A stretch of DNA of 64,000 nucleotides from Bradyrhizobium canariense (GTDB taxonomy: Bacteria; Pseudomonadota; Alphaproteobacteria; Rhizobiales; Xanthobacteraceae), in contig NZ_VSST01000021.1 in assembly GCF_019402665.1 (NCBI RefSeq), positions 1 through 64,000 on the forward strand. The letters are read 5' to 3'. Each line of letters starts with the position of its first letter. Positions within the stretch are counted from its first letter, which is position 1. Both the position numbers and the translations under genes were made by a program. Below the pieces are notes generated by a model that had not been told where the DNA came from, searched no databases, and saw nothing but the letters and a program-made list of their open reading frames with translations. Positions 1-7,129 of the stretch are shown here, piece after piece.

Positions 1-421
1 CGAAGGCGAGCGTGCTCGCGCCTTCGATCGAGCTTGCCGCCTGCGCGGCCGCCTGGCGGCGCAGCACCGCGTTGATGCGGGCGAGCAGCTCGCGCGGGTT
101 GAACGGTTTCGGCAGATAGTCGTCCGCGCCCATCTCCAGACCGACGATGCGGTCGACGTCCTCGCCGCGTGCGGTCAGCATGATGATCGGCGTCTGTCCT
201 TCCGCGCGCAGCTTGCGGCACAGGCTGAGGCCGTCCTCGCCGGGCAGCATGACGTCGAGGATGATGAGGTCGACGCGATGAACGGCCATCGCGCGCGACA
301 TCTCGCGGCCGTCACTCACGGCGGTGACGTTGCAGGCGTTGTTGCGCAAATATTTCGCAATCAAAGTCCGGGTTTCGCGATCGTCCTCGACGACCAGGAT
401 GTTGGGCGATGGAAGAGTCAT
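1..421 (-). CDS. OmpR-family response regulator, 5' part only (runs off left edge)
   Basis: The reverse complement from the ATG at 421 reads without a stop to the window edge, about 140 residues. It starts MTLPSPNILVVEDDRETRTL and is a complete CheY-like receiver domain. The acidic pair EDD near residue 11-13, the phospho-acceptor aspartate in LIILDVMLPGEDG, the conserved threonine in MLTARGED and the lysine in YLPKPFNPREL are all present. A linker rich in arginine and alanine follows; the winged-helix output domain expected of OmpR/PhoB proteins lies outside the window. The sensor kinase partner is not visible. Family assignment is secure from the receiver motifs; the OmpR subclass is inferred from the KPFNPRELLARI segment. 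The regulated process cannot be told. Confidence 0.9.
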   Translation of the reverse strand, partial: MTLPSPNILVVEDDRETRTLIAKYLRNNACNVTAVSDGREMSRAMAVHRVDLIILDVMLPGEDGLSLCRKLRAEGQTPIIMLTARGEDVDRIVGLEMGADDYLPKPFNPRELLARINAVLRRQAAAQAASSIEGASTLAF

Positions 422-760
422 GAACTCTGTTTGCCTAAGATTCGGACCAAGTAGCGGAGATTTTTGTTTCGGATTGTTTCTTAGGTGTCGTTTCGAAAGG
501 GTGCAATCCCAGGCATTGGAGCGGCAAGATTTCGTTTAGGCCGTTAACCGTGGCGGGACCGGCCCGACCTCATTTCAGCAGCGTCCGGCGGCAAGTATCA
601 GTGGTCAGAGCAGCGGCTGCAACAGGAATTGCAAGTTGCAAGTCACCGTCAGCACGATTTTTTGAACTGAATGCGCACGCGAACAAGGGCCTTACTCGAC
701 GGCACAGAACCGCAATTGCGATCTCTCAATACAAGGGTTTCGTTCCAGGGATCGATATCC
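422..760. other. Gene-free stretch between the response regulator and the cupin gene
   Basis: No convincing coding sequence is seen in 339 bases. The stretch should hold the minus-strand promoter of the response regulator and the 3' end of the cupin transcript. A tandem direct repeat TTGCAAG-TTGCAAG lies at 629-642; each copy contains the palindrome TTGCAA. No U-tracted hairpin was found. Confidence 0.5.
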
Positions 761-1144
761 TCAAGTGGGCTCCTCTTCATCCGCTGCTGGCGAGGTGACA
801 ACGAGGAACACAAGGTCGAGCAAACCCGAATTCGAGATAGCGTGCTCGACGCCGGGCGGCAGGAAGATGACGTCGTGCTTGCGCACCACGTGGGTTTTGC
901 CAGCGATCTCCATCAACCCCTCGCCGTCGAGCACGTGATAGACCTGCTCCTGCACCTTGTGATGATGACGCGCCACATAGGCCATCGGCTGGTACATCGA
1001 GATCCGGTAGTCGATGTGGCGTGATCCCGCGGTCTCCGGCATCACCAGCGGCTTCGACAGCGCGCCGCCGAAGTGATTGGGAAATTCGCGCCAGGGTACT
1101 TCTGCGATGTTGCGGATGAAGGCGCCGCCGGTTTCCTTGATCAT
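761..1144 (-). CDS. Cupin-domain protein
   Basis: This 127-residue protein is a single small beta-barrel cupin, about the normal size for a one-domain cupin_2 protein. Motif 1 is visible around residues 60-75 as RHHHKVQEQVYHVLDGEG, with histidine and glutamate metal ligands. Motif 2 follows around residues 88-102 with FLPPGVEHAISN. The start has a GGGAGC ribosome site. It lies 11 bases downstream of the short-chain dehydrogenase and is the last gene of a three-gene minus-strand operon with the TPP enzyme. Cupins bind a divalent metal and act as isomerases, dioxygenases or small-molecule binders; which applies here is not shown. A role in the same pathway as its two neighbours is inferred. Confidence 0.85.
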   Translation of the reverse strand: MIKETGGAFIRNIAEVPWREFPNHFGGALSKPLVMPETAGSRHIDYRISMYQPMAYVARHHHKVQEQVYHVLDGEGLMEIAGKTHVVRKHDVIFLPPGVEHAISNSGLLDLVFLVVTSPAADEEEPT

Positions 1145-1155
1145 CGTCGTGCTCC

Positions 1156-1860
1156 CTAATTCACCAGCGCGCCGCCGTCGACATAGACGATCGACCCGGT
1201 AGCAAAGCCGTTAGCCATGAAGCTTGCGATCTGCCGGGCGATATCCTCGGCCATGCCGACGCGGCCGACCGGTAGCGCGGCTGCGGTCTTGGCCAGCATC
1301 TCCTTCCGCACAGCCTCCGGCATCGCGGCTCTGATCGGCGTGTCGATCACGCCGGGAGACACTGCGTTCACGCGCACCGGCGCAAGCTCGAGTGCGAGTG
1401 CGCGGGCGAGCGATTCCAGCGCGCCGTTCGCGGCACTGATGATCGCCGAATTCGGCCGCGGCCGGACGCTGAGAAAACCGGTGACCAGAGTCAGCGAGCC
1501 GCCGGGGCGGATCTCGGCCTCCCGCGCGACGCGCCAGGCGCCCCAGAATTTTCCTTCCATGGTGGCGCGCACATCCTCCATCGGAACCGTCTTGAACGGC
1601 CCGGTGCGAAGCTGGGCGGCGGTGAGCACGACGTGATCGACGGAGCCAGCGCGGCGAAACAGATCAGCGACGCTCTGGTCGCTGGTGACGTCGGCGGAAA
1701 TGGCCGTCACTTTTAGCCGCTCGGCGACGGGGTCGAGTTTTGCGGGGCTACGTGAGGCGATGATCACTTCGGCTCCGTCCGCCTTGGCGAGCTCCGCCGT
1801 CGCAAGGCCAATGCCTGAGGAGCCGCCGATCACGACGACCTTTTTGCCTGCGAGCGTCAT
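1156..1860 (-). CDS. Short-chain dehydrogenase/reductase-like protein with altered catalytic motif
   Basis: This 234-residue protein has the Rossmann NAD(P)-binding glycine motif GGSSGIG near residues 12-18 and ends with the usual SDR segment VYVDGG. PGVIDTP after the active-site strand is also typical. The canonical YxxxK pair is not there: the segment that normally reads YSASKAAL is IISAANGALESL, so the tyrosine and lysine positions hold isoleucine and asparagine. The serine upstream is also not obvious. It may therefore be a divergent SDR with different chemistry or a binding protein. A GGGAGATCGGA ribosome site precedes the ATG. It sits 45 bases after the TPP-enzyme gene in the same operon, so a linked metabolic role is likely. 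Family membership is firm; the reaction is unknown. Confidence 0.85.
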   Translation of the reverse strand: MTLAGKKVVVIGGSSGIGLATAELAKADGAEVIIASRSPAKLDPVAERLKVTAISADVTSDQSVADLFRRAGSVDHVVLTAAQLRTGPFKTVPMEDVRATMEGKFWGAWRVAREAEIRPGGSLTLVTGFLSVRPRPNSAIISAANGALESLARALALELAPVRVNAVSPGVIDTPIRAAMPEAVRKEMLAKTAAALPVGRVGMAEDIARQIASFMANGFATGSIVYVDGGALVN

Positions 1861-1905
1861 TCCGATCTCCCGATATCTCGTTGATTGTAGATTTGCCGGC
1901 CGCGG

Positions 1906-3705
1906 TCAGGCCGGCTGGAAGCGCGTGCCGATGCCGGCCTTGCTCTGGCCAAGTCCCGGCAACTCCCAGACGCCGGCGCCGGACGGATTGACATCGGCAG
2001 CGATGTCGACGTCGATCAGATACGGCCTATTGGCGGCGATGCCCTTGCGGATCGCCTCGCCGAGATCGCCGGCGCGATCGACGCGCACGCCCTCGACGCC
2101 GCAGGAGCGTGCCAGGGCCGCGAAATCCGGATTGTAGCGCTCGCCGGTGTCCGGATGCTTGAAATCGGTGGCAAGCTCGCGCCCCCCGAGATAGCCGCGC
2201 TGCAGCCCGCGGATCGAGGCATAGGCGTAATTGTTCCAGACCACCCAGACTACGGGGAGATTGTACTCGACCGCCGTGCCCAGCACGTTGGCATGCATGA
2301 AAAAGGCACCGTCGCCGCACACCGAGACGCACGGCCGGTCGGGTGCCGCAAACTTCGCACCCATCACGCCGGCGACACCAAAGCCCATCGGGCCAAAGCC
2401 CATCGAGCCGATCAGTGAATCCGGCCGCTTCGGTTTGCAGAAGCCGAGCAGCCAGTTGTGGTGCACGCCGATGTCGGAGACGAGGATCGCATCCTCCGGC
2501 AGCGCCTTGTCGATCTCGGCGGCCGCGCGCTGCGGATTGATCGGCATGGTGTCGTCGGAGAAGCCGGGCGCGACGAATTTGTCCCACTCCTTGCGATAGC
2601 CGTCGATCTGCGCCAGCCATTTCTTGCGCGCGTCGGACTTCCTAACGAGGTTATCGCGACGATCGAGCTCGGCATGCACCTGCCTCAGGAAGGTGCGAAC
2701 GTCGGCCATCAGCCCGAGCGCCACCGGATAGTTGCGGCCGATCTCCTCGGGATCGATGTCGACGTGGATCAGCCGTGTCGGCGGAATCGTGAAGGAATAA
2801 CCCGGGATCCAGGAGCTCGAGGTGCGATCATCGAAACGGACGCCGAGCGCGAGCAACACGTCGGCCTGCCGCGTGGCGTGATTGGCCTGGTAGTGGCCGG
2901 CGCGCGCGACCAAGCCGAGCGCGAGCGGATGATTGACATCGAGTGCACCGAGGCCGCTGGCGGACGCCGCTACCGGAATTTGAAGCCGTTCGGCCAGTCT
3001 GCGCAGTTCGTCCGCCGCGCCGCCATAGCGCACACCCTGCCCGACCAGCATCACCGGCCGTTCCGCCGAAAGCAGCATGTCCACGGCCTTCTCGACGCCT
3101 TCCGGATCTGCGCCGCAGCGGCTGGAGATATTGGCGCTCCACTCGATCGCCTTCGGTGCCTCCTCGGCGGCCGCCTCCATGAAGACGTCGAAGGGCACGT
3201 CGATCACCACCGGCCCCGGCCGCCCGGTGATCATGGTCTTCCAGGCCTGCCGCACCGCGAGCGGCACCATCTCGCCGCGCGTCGGCTGAAACACCTTCTT
3301 GCACATGGTGCGGACTGTGGAAGGAAAGTCCGCCTGATAGTGCCGGTACATCTCCTGAAAGGCGCCGCGATTGAACTGGCTGGTCGGCACGTTGCCGGTG
3401 ATCGCCATGAACGGCACGGAATCGAGGTAGGCATTTGCAAGCGAGATGGGCAAATTGGCCGAACCCGGCCCGCAGGAGGTGAAGGTCGCTGTCGGCCTGC
3501 CGGAGACGCGGTAATAGACATCGGCCATGAAGCCGGCGACGCTCTCGTGATGCACGGAGATCGTCTTGATCTCGGAAGAGCGCTCATACAGCGCGTCGAT
3601 GAACTGGATGTTGCCGTGGCCGCACAGCCCGAACACCTGCGGCACCTTCTCCTGGATCAGATAGTCGACAATGACCTGGGCGCCATTGAGCATGTTTTTC
3701 GACAT
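1906..3705 (-). CDS. Thiamine diphosphate-binding enzyme, acetolactate-synthase-like
   Basis: The 599-residue protein has the three-domain layout of the TPP-dependent decarboxylase/acetolactate synthase family. The N-terminal PYR domain carries the catalytic glutamate in VHHESVAGFMAD. The central domain includes the GQGVRYGGA segment. The C-terminal PP domain has the TPP/Mg motif starting GDGAFFMHANV and ending in WNNYAY. The ATG at 3705 was chosen because GGAG lies about nine bases upstream; a longer reading from 3810 has a low-complexity arginine-rich start without family resemblance. The gene leads the operon with the SDR and cupin and is divergent from an IclR regulator and a Liv-type importer. 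Substrate (a 2-oxo acid is usual for the family) cannot be fixed from sequence. Confidence 0.9.
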   Translation of the reverse strand: MSKNMLNGAQVIVDYLIQEKVPQVFGLCGHGNIQFIDALYERSSEIKTISVHHESVAGFMADVYYRVSGRPTATFTSCGPGSANLPISLANAYLDSVPFMAITGNVPTSQFNRGAFQEMYRHYQADFPSTVRTMCKKVFQPTRGEMVPLAVRQAWKTMITGRPGPVVIDVPFDVFMEAAAEEAPKAIEWSANISSRCGADPEGVEKAVDMLLSAERPVMLVGQGVRYGGAADELRRLAERLQIPVAASASGLGALDVNHPLALGLVARAGHYQANHATRQADVLLALGVRFDDRTSSSWIPGYSFTIPPTRLIHVDIDPEEIGRNYPVALGLMADVRTFLRQVHAELDRRDNLVRKSDARKKWLAQIDGYRKEWDKFVAPGFSDDTMPINPQRAAAEIDKALPEDAILVSDIGVHHNWLLGFCKPKRPDSLIGSMGFGPMGFGVAGVMGAKFAAPDRPCVSVCGDGAFFMHANVLGTAVEYNLPVVWVVWNNYAYASIRGLQRGYLGGRELATDFKHPDTGERYNPDFAALARSCGVEGVRVDRAGDLGEAIRKGIAANRPYLIDVDIAADVNPSGAGVWELPGLGQSKAGIGTRFQPA

Positions 3706-3781
3706 CAACACGTCTCCTGCCGGCCCACGGCTTCTTGTGGACCGATGCAGTGGACTGGACGGTCGCCGTTGGGCTGCGGGC

Positions 3782-3810
3782 ACCCTATTTCTCATAATGC
3801 TGTACGTCAA
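3782..3810 (-). promoter_or_regulatory. Candidate sigma-70 promoter of the TPP-enzyme operon
   Basis: On the minus strand TTGACG (plus coordinates 3805-3810) is followed after 17 bases by TAGGGT (3782-3787). The -35 matches consensus at five of six positions, the -10 at only three. It lies about 75 bases upstream of the chosen start, inside an AT-rich patch in the divergent region shared with the IclR gene. Confidence 0.4.
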
Positions 3811-3922
3811 TTTATATTGTGATAGACTGCCGACCGAAGGAAACGCGGTCTGAACTCCGACGGTGACGTGGTTGCGTGCTACTGTCGCAACATCCCGTCA
3901 TGACGATTCACCAGAGGGGGCC

Positions 3923-4840
3923 TTGTCCTTGAGATCGCGTACCAAGCCCACGACCGCCGAGAAGCCAGCGAGCCCGCGCAAGGTTGCGATCGCCAAACTG
4001 GTCACCGGCCCCAAGACCGACGGCGACGACGAGGCCGACGACAAGCAGCGTAGCGGCGGCGTTCAGTCGCTCGGCCGTGCCTTCTCGATCCTCGAACAAG
4101 TGGCGCGGCATCGCGAAGGCATTGGGCTTGCCGAGCTGAGCAAGCTGGTCGGCCTGCACAACTCGACCACTTTTCATCTGGCGAAGACCCTGGTCTCGCT
4201 CGGCTACCTCCGCCAGGAAAAGGACAACAAGCGCTACCGCATCGGTCGGCCCCTGTTTGCGCTCGCGGCGTCCGCGCTCGACGAGATCGAGATGGTCAAT
4301 GTCGCAACCCCCGTGCTGGAGGAGCTGTCGCGCCAGACCGGCGAAAGCAGCCATTTCGCCGTGCGAATGGGCGATGCCGTGATCGTCATCGCCCGCACCA
4401 GCGGCCCCGGCGCCTTTCAGCTCACCGACCGCGTCGGCGTAGTGCGCCCGGCTCACTGCACCGCGCTCGGCAAGATCATCCTGGCCGCGCTCCGTCCTGA
4501 GCAGCTCCGGCGGTTCCTCGATCGCGCGGAGCTGAAACCGTCGACGCCGAAGTCCATCACCGATGCCGGCGTGCTGATGCGCGAGATCTCGGAGGTGCAG
4601 CGCACCGGTGTCGCCTTCGATGACGGCGAGTTCAATCCGGAAGTGCGCTGTGTCGCCGTGCCCGTGACCGATTTCACCGGGCAGGTGATTGGCGCGCTCG
4701 GCATTTCCGGGCCGATCTGGCGGCTCTCCAACCAGGCGCTGCACGCCGGCGCGCAAATCGTGCAGGCCGCCGCCGACCAGCTGTCGGCCGAATTTGGCGC
4801 GAAGGACCGGGCGCACAAGGCGTTTGCGCAGAAAGCCTGA
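3923..4840 (+). CDS. IclR-family transcriptional regulator
   Basis: The protein has the two-part IclR layout. A winged helix begins near GGVQSLGRAFSILEQVA and includes GLAELSKLVGLHNSTTFHLA. An effector-binding domain contains GESSHFAVRMGD, HCTALGKIILA and the family hallmark GALGISGP near the C terminus. The start is uncertain: a purine run AGAGGGGG at 3913-3920 favours TTG at 3923 or 3929 (about 305 residues), while an in-frame GTG at 3863 has no ribosome site. An acidic, lysine-rich tail of about 45 residues precedes the helix-turn-helix. It is divergent from the TPP operon and directly upstream of the importer, so it probably controls one or both in response to the pathway substrate. Two nearby palindromes (4861-4880, 4929-4940) are possible operators. 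Confidence 0.9.
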   Translation: MSLRSRTKPTTAEKPASPRKVAIAKLVTGPKTDGDDEADDKQRSGGVQSLGRAFSILEQVARHREGIGLAELSKLVGLHNSTTFHLAKTLVSLGYLRQEKDNKRYRIGRPLFALAASALDEIEMVNVATPVLEELSRQTGESSHFAVRMGDAVIVIARTSGPGAFQLTDRVGVVRPAHCTALGKIILAALRPEQLRRFLDRAELKPSTPKSITDAGVLMREISEVQRTGVAFDDGEFNPEVRCVAVPVTDFTGQVIGALGISGPIWRLSNQALHAGAQIVQAAADQLSAEFGAKDRAHKAFAQKA

Positions 4841-4860
4841 GACACGCCCAAGCGGCGATT

Positions 4861-4880
4861 TTGCCGGTTGACACCGGCAA
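4861..4880. promoter_or_regulatory. 20-bp palindrome overlapping the -35 box (candidate IclR operator)
   Basis: TTGCCGGT-TGAC-ACCGGCAA is a perfect 8-bp inverted repeat with a 4-bp centre. The centre and its edges form the -35 element TTGACA at 4868-4873, so a bound dimer would block polymerase. It lies 20 bases after the iclR stop codon. It could alternatively be a weak terminator hairpin, but it lacks a U-tract. Confidence 0.5.
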
Positions 4881-4896
4881 TGGCGTTCGGGATTAT
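4868..4896 (+). promoter_or_regulatory. Candidate sigma-70 promoter of the Liv-type importer
   Basis: A perfect TTGACA at 4868-4873 is followed after 17 bases by GATTAT at 4891-4896, which matches TATAAT at four positions. Transcription would begin near 4903, giving a leader of about 80 bases before the ATG at 4982. Confidence 0.6.
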
Positions 4897-4928
4897 CCTC
4901 CAGCATTAGAAGAACGTCTCTCACAATA

Positions 4929-4940
4929 TCGGATGTCCGA
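4929..4940. promoter_or_regulatory. Short inverted repeat in the leader
   Basis: TCGGA-TG-TCCGA is a perfect 5-bp repeat just downstream of the predicted transcription start. It could be a second operator; no direct proof. Confidence 0.3.
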
Positions 4941-4981
4941 TCTTGAAGGGGGCCCGCGATGCACCCGGGGAGGAGACAAAC

Positions 4982-6226
4982 ATGATCCGCTACCGCAGAC
5001 GGACGTTGTTGCAGGCGGGCGCCGCCCTGGTGGGCGCATCCGCATTTGGGCTTCCCGCAATCGTGAGGGCACAGGCCGAGCGAGTCCGGATCGGGCACCT
5101 GACGCCGTTGACGGGCTTTCTCGGCGTGATCGGCAGCTACGCCCAGTTGGGCGTCAAGCTCGCGGCCGAGGAGATCAACGCGTCCGGCGGCATTCTCGGC
5201 AAGCCAATCGACCTGCTCTCGGAAGACTCGATCAATCCGGCGACCGCTGCGACCAAGGCGCAGCGCATGCTGGAGCAGGACGGTGCGGTGGTGCTGCTGG
5301 GCGAGATCTCCTCGGCCTCCTCGCTCACCATCATGCAGGTGGCCGAACGCAACAAGAAGGTGTTCTTCTCGACCGGCGCGCGCTCGGACGCGCTGCGCGG
5401 CAAGAACTGCAACAAATACTCCTTCCACTGCGACATCCCGAACACCGTGATGGTCAACGCGGTCGGCACCGCGCTGTCGCAAAAGGGCATGGTGAAGGGC
5501 AAGAAATTCTTCACGCTCACCGCCGACTACATTTTTGGCCACGACCTACTGAAGGCGGCGAAGACATTCTTCGGTGCGCATGAGGCCAATCTGATCGGGG
5601 ACGAGCTGATCGCGACCGACGTCACCGACTTTAGCCCGTATCTGCTGAAAGTGCGGCAGGCAAAACCGGATGTGGTCTGCTGCAACCTTGCCGGCAACCA
5701 GGTAACAAATCTGGTCAAGCAATATGCCGAGTTCGGCTTTCCCTACCCGCTGGTCGGCTTCAACCTCAACACCGGCGATGCCTGGGCCGCGGGTGCGGGC
5801 AATCTCAGCGGCACCTGGCCGACGGTCTGGTATCATACGCTGAACAATCCGACCTCGCAGGCGTTCGTCGCGGCGTTCACCAAGAAGTACGGCAAGCCGC
5901 CGGAGAACCACGCCTGGATCGACTACATCACGCTGAAGCTGCTGGCCGAGGCGATCAACACAACCAAGTCGACCGACAGCGGCGAGCTGATCGCCTTTTT
6001 CGAAAAGCAGGCCCAGTTCGACATCGGCAAGACGCGAAAGGCCTATTTCCGCAGCTGGGATCACCAGCTGGTGCAGGAGGCCTATCCGTTCACCGTCAAA
6101 GCGAAGGACCAGATGAAGGACCAGTGGGACATGCTGGTGCTCGGCGAAGTGGTGCCGGCGGCGAACGATGGGCTGGAGACGATCTACCCGACCAGGGAAC
6201 AGAATCCCTGCGAGATGAAGGCCTGA
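4982..6226 (+). CDS. Branched-chain amino acid-type ABC transporter, periplasmic binding protein
   Basis: The 414-residue protein starts with a twin-arginine-like leader, MIRYRRRTLLQAG, with a cleavage region near IVRAQA. It continues as a type I periplasmic binding protein (Peripla_BP_6): RIGHLTPLTG, then LAAEEINASGGILGKPI. The ATG at 4982 has AGGAGA upstream; a longer reading from 4943 would put the ribosome site inside the gene. It captures the substrate for the LivH and LivMGF membrane parts encoded next, 27 bases downstream. Liv-type systems in this group carry amino acids, urea, amides or aromatic acids, so the ligand is open. The adjacent IclR gene and TPP operon suggest an organic acid. 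Tat export of a folded binding protein is common in these relatives. Confidence 0.9.
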   Translation: MIRYRRRTLLQAGAALVGASAFGLPAIVRAQAERVRIGHLTPLTGFLGVIGSYAQLGVKLAAEEINASGGILGKPIDLLSEDSINPATAATKAQRMLEQDGAVVLLGEISSASSLTIMQVAERNKKVFFSTGARSDALRGKNCNKYSFHCDIPNTVMVNAVGTALSQKGMVKGKKFFTLTADYIFGHDLLKAAKTFFGAHEANLIGDELIATDVTDFSPYLLKVRQAKPDVVCCNLAGNQVTNLVKQYAEFGFPYPLVGFNLNTGDAWAAGAGNLSGTWPTVWYHTLNNPTSQAFVAAFTKKYGKPPENHAWIDYITLKLLAEAINTTKSTDSGELIAFFEKQAQFDIGKTRKAYFRSWDHQLVQEAYPFTVKAKDQMKDQWDMLVLGEVVPAANDGLETIYPTREQNPCEMKA

Positions 6227-6253
6227 CGCGCGCACACGCGGCAAGGACGCACC

Positions 6254-7129
6254 ATGCAGTTCGAGTTCTTGCTGGAACAGGTGGTCAATGGCCTCGTGCT
6301 CGGAGGCTATTACCTGCTCATCGCGCTCGGCCTGTCGCTGATCTTCTCGGTCGGCGGCATCGTCAACCTCGCGCATGGCGCCTTCTATGCGCTCGGCGCC
6401 TATGTCTGCGTCGAGCTGACGAAGCGTTTCGGCTTCGGCGCCTCCGTGGTGATCTCGCCGTTCGCGGTGGCCCTGCTCGGCATCTTGTTCGAGCGCTTCA
6501 TCCTGCGCCGTTTCTACAGCGCCGATCCGATCCTCAGTCTGCTGGTCACGTTCGGCCTTGCGATGGTGGCCGAGCAGGCGATCCGCATGATCTGGGGTGC
6601 AGCGCCGGTCTCGACCGAGATCCCCCAAACCTTTCGCGGCTCGATCATCGTCGGGGACTTCCTGTTCTCGCGCTATCGCCTGCTGATCCTGGTCGTGGTC
6701 GCCGCCGTGCTGCTCGGGATCTGGGGACTGCTGCACAAGACCTCGTTCGGACGCGTGGTCCGCGCCGGCATCCAGCGGCCGGACATGGTCGCCGCGCTCG
6801 GCATCCGCCTTCAGCCCTACATGACGGCGATCGTGGTGCTCGGCGTCGGCATGGCCGCGCTCGGTGGTGCCTTCTTCGCGCCGATCACCACCGTGCACCC
6901 GGCGATGGGCGCCGAAATCATGACCGTGGCCTTCGTCGTCGTCGTGATCGGGGGCCTCGGCAGTTTTTGGGGCGTCGTCATCTCGGCTCTGCTTGTCGGC
7001 GTGGTGCGCGGCATCGCCATTCACTTCGAACCGGCGGCCGGCGAGGCCTCGATCTACGTCCTGATGTTCCTGGTGCTGCTGGTGCGCCCGCGCGGCCTGC
7101 TCGGCGAGCGCATGGAGAAATTCGAATGA
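6254..7129 (+). CDS. livH: Branched-chain amino acid-type ABC permease LivH
   Basis: This 291-residue inner-membrane protein is LivH-like. It has alternating hydrophobic segments from residue 8 to the end and the family landmarks NGLVLGGYYLLIALGLSLIF, GGIVNLAHGAFYALGAY and FVVVVIGGLGSFWG. The ATG has AAGGA six bases upstream. Its stop overlaps the ATG of the next gene (ATGA at 7126-7129), which indicates translational coupling to the LivMGF fusion. It forms one half of the channel. The symbol marks the family; the substrate is unknown. Confidence 0.9.
   Translation: MQFEFLLEQVVNGLVLGGYYLLIALGLSLIFSVGGIVNLAHGAFYALGAYVCVELTKRFGFGASVVISPFAVALLGILFERFILRRFYSADPILSLLVTFGLAMVAEQAIRMIWGAAPVSTEIPQTFRGSIIVGDFLFSRYRLLILVVVAAVLLGIWGLLHKTSFGRVVRAGIQRPDMVAALGIRLQPYMTAIVVLGVGMAALGGAFFAPITTVHPAMGAEIMTVAFVVVVIGGLGSFWGVVISALLVGVVRGIAIHFEPAAGEASIYVLMFLVLLVRPRGLLGERMEKFE

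Noticed and set aside
2458..3822. Long open frame on the plus strand opposite the TPP enzyme
   Set aside because: It is the antisense shadow of a high-GC gene. Its product is His/Arg/Asp-rich without family motifs, while the minus strand shows a full TPP-enzyme pattern.
3908..5542. 544-codon minus-strand frame opposite IclR and the binding protein
   Set aside because: It crosses two well-supported plus-strand genes and their promoter and has no recognisable domain; typical GC-rich antisense openness.
5546..7024. 492-codon minus-strand frame opposite the binding protein and livH
   Set aside because: The composition (Asp, His, Arg, Gln) is that of an antisense frame, and it lacks a ribosome site or family signature.
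6124..7125. Upstream extension of the LivMGF frame as extra coding sequence
   Set aside because: This part lies in another frame under the binding-protein and livH genes, is arginine-rich and has no domain likeness. The ATG overlapping the livH stop is a better start.
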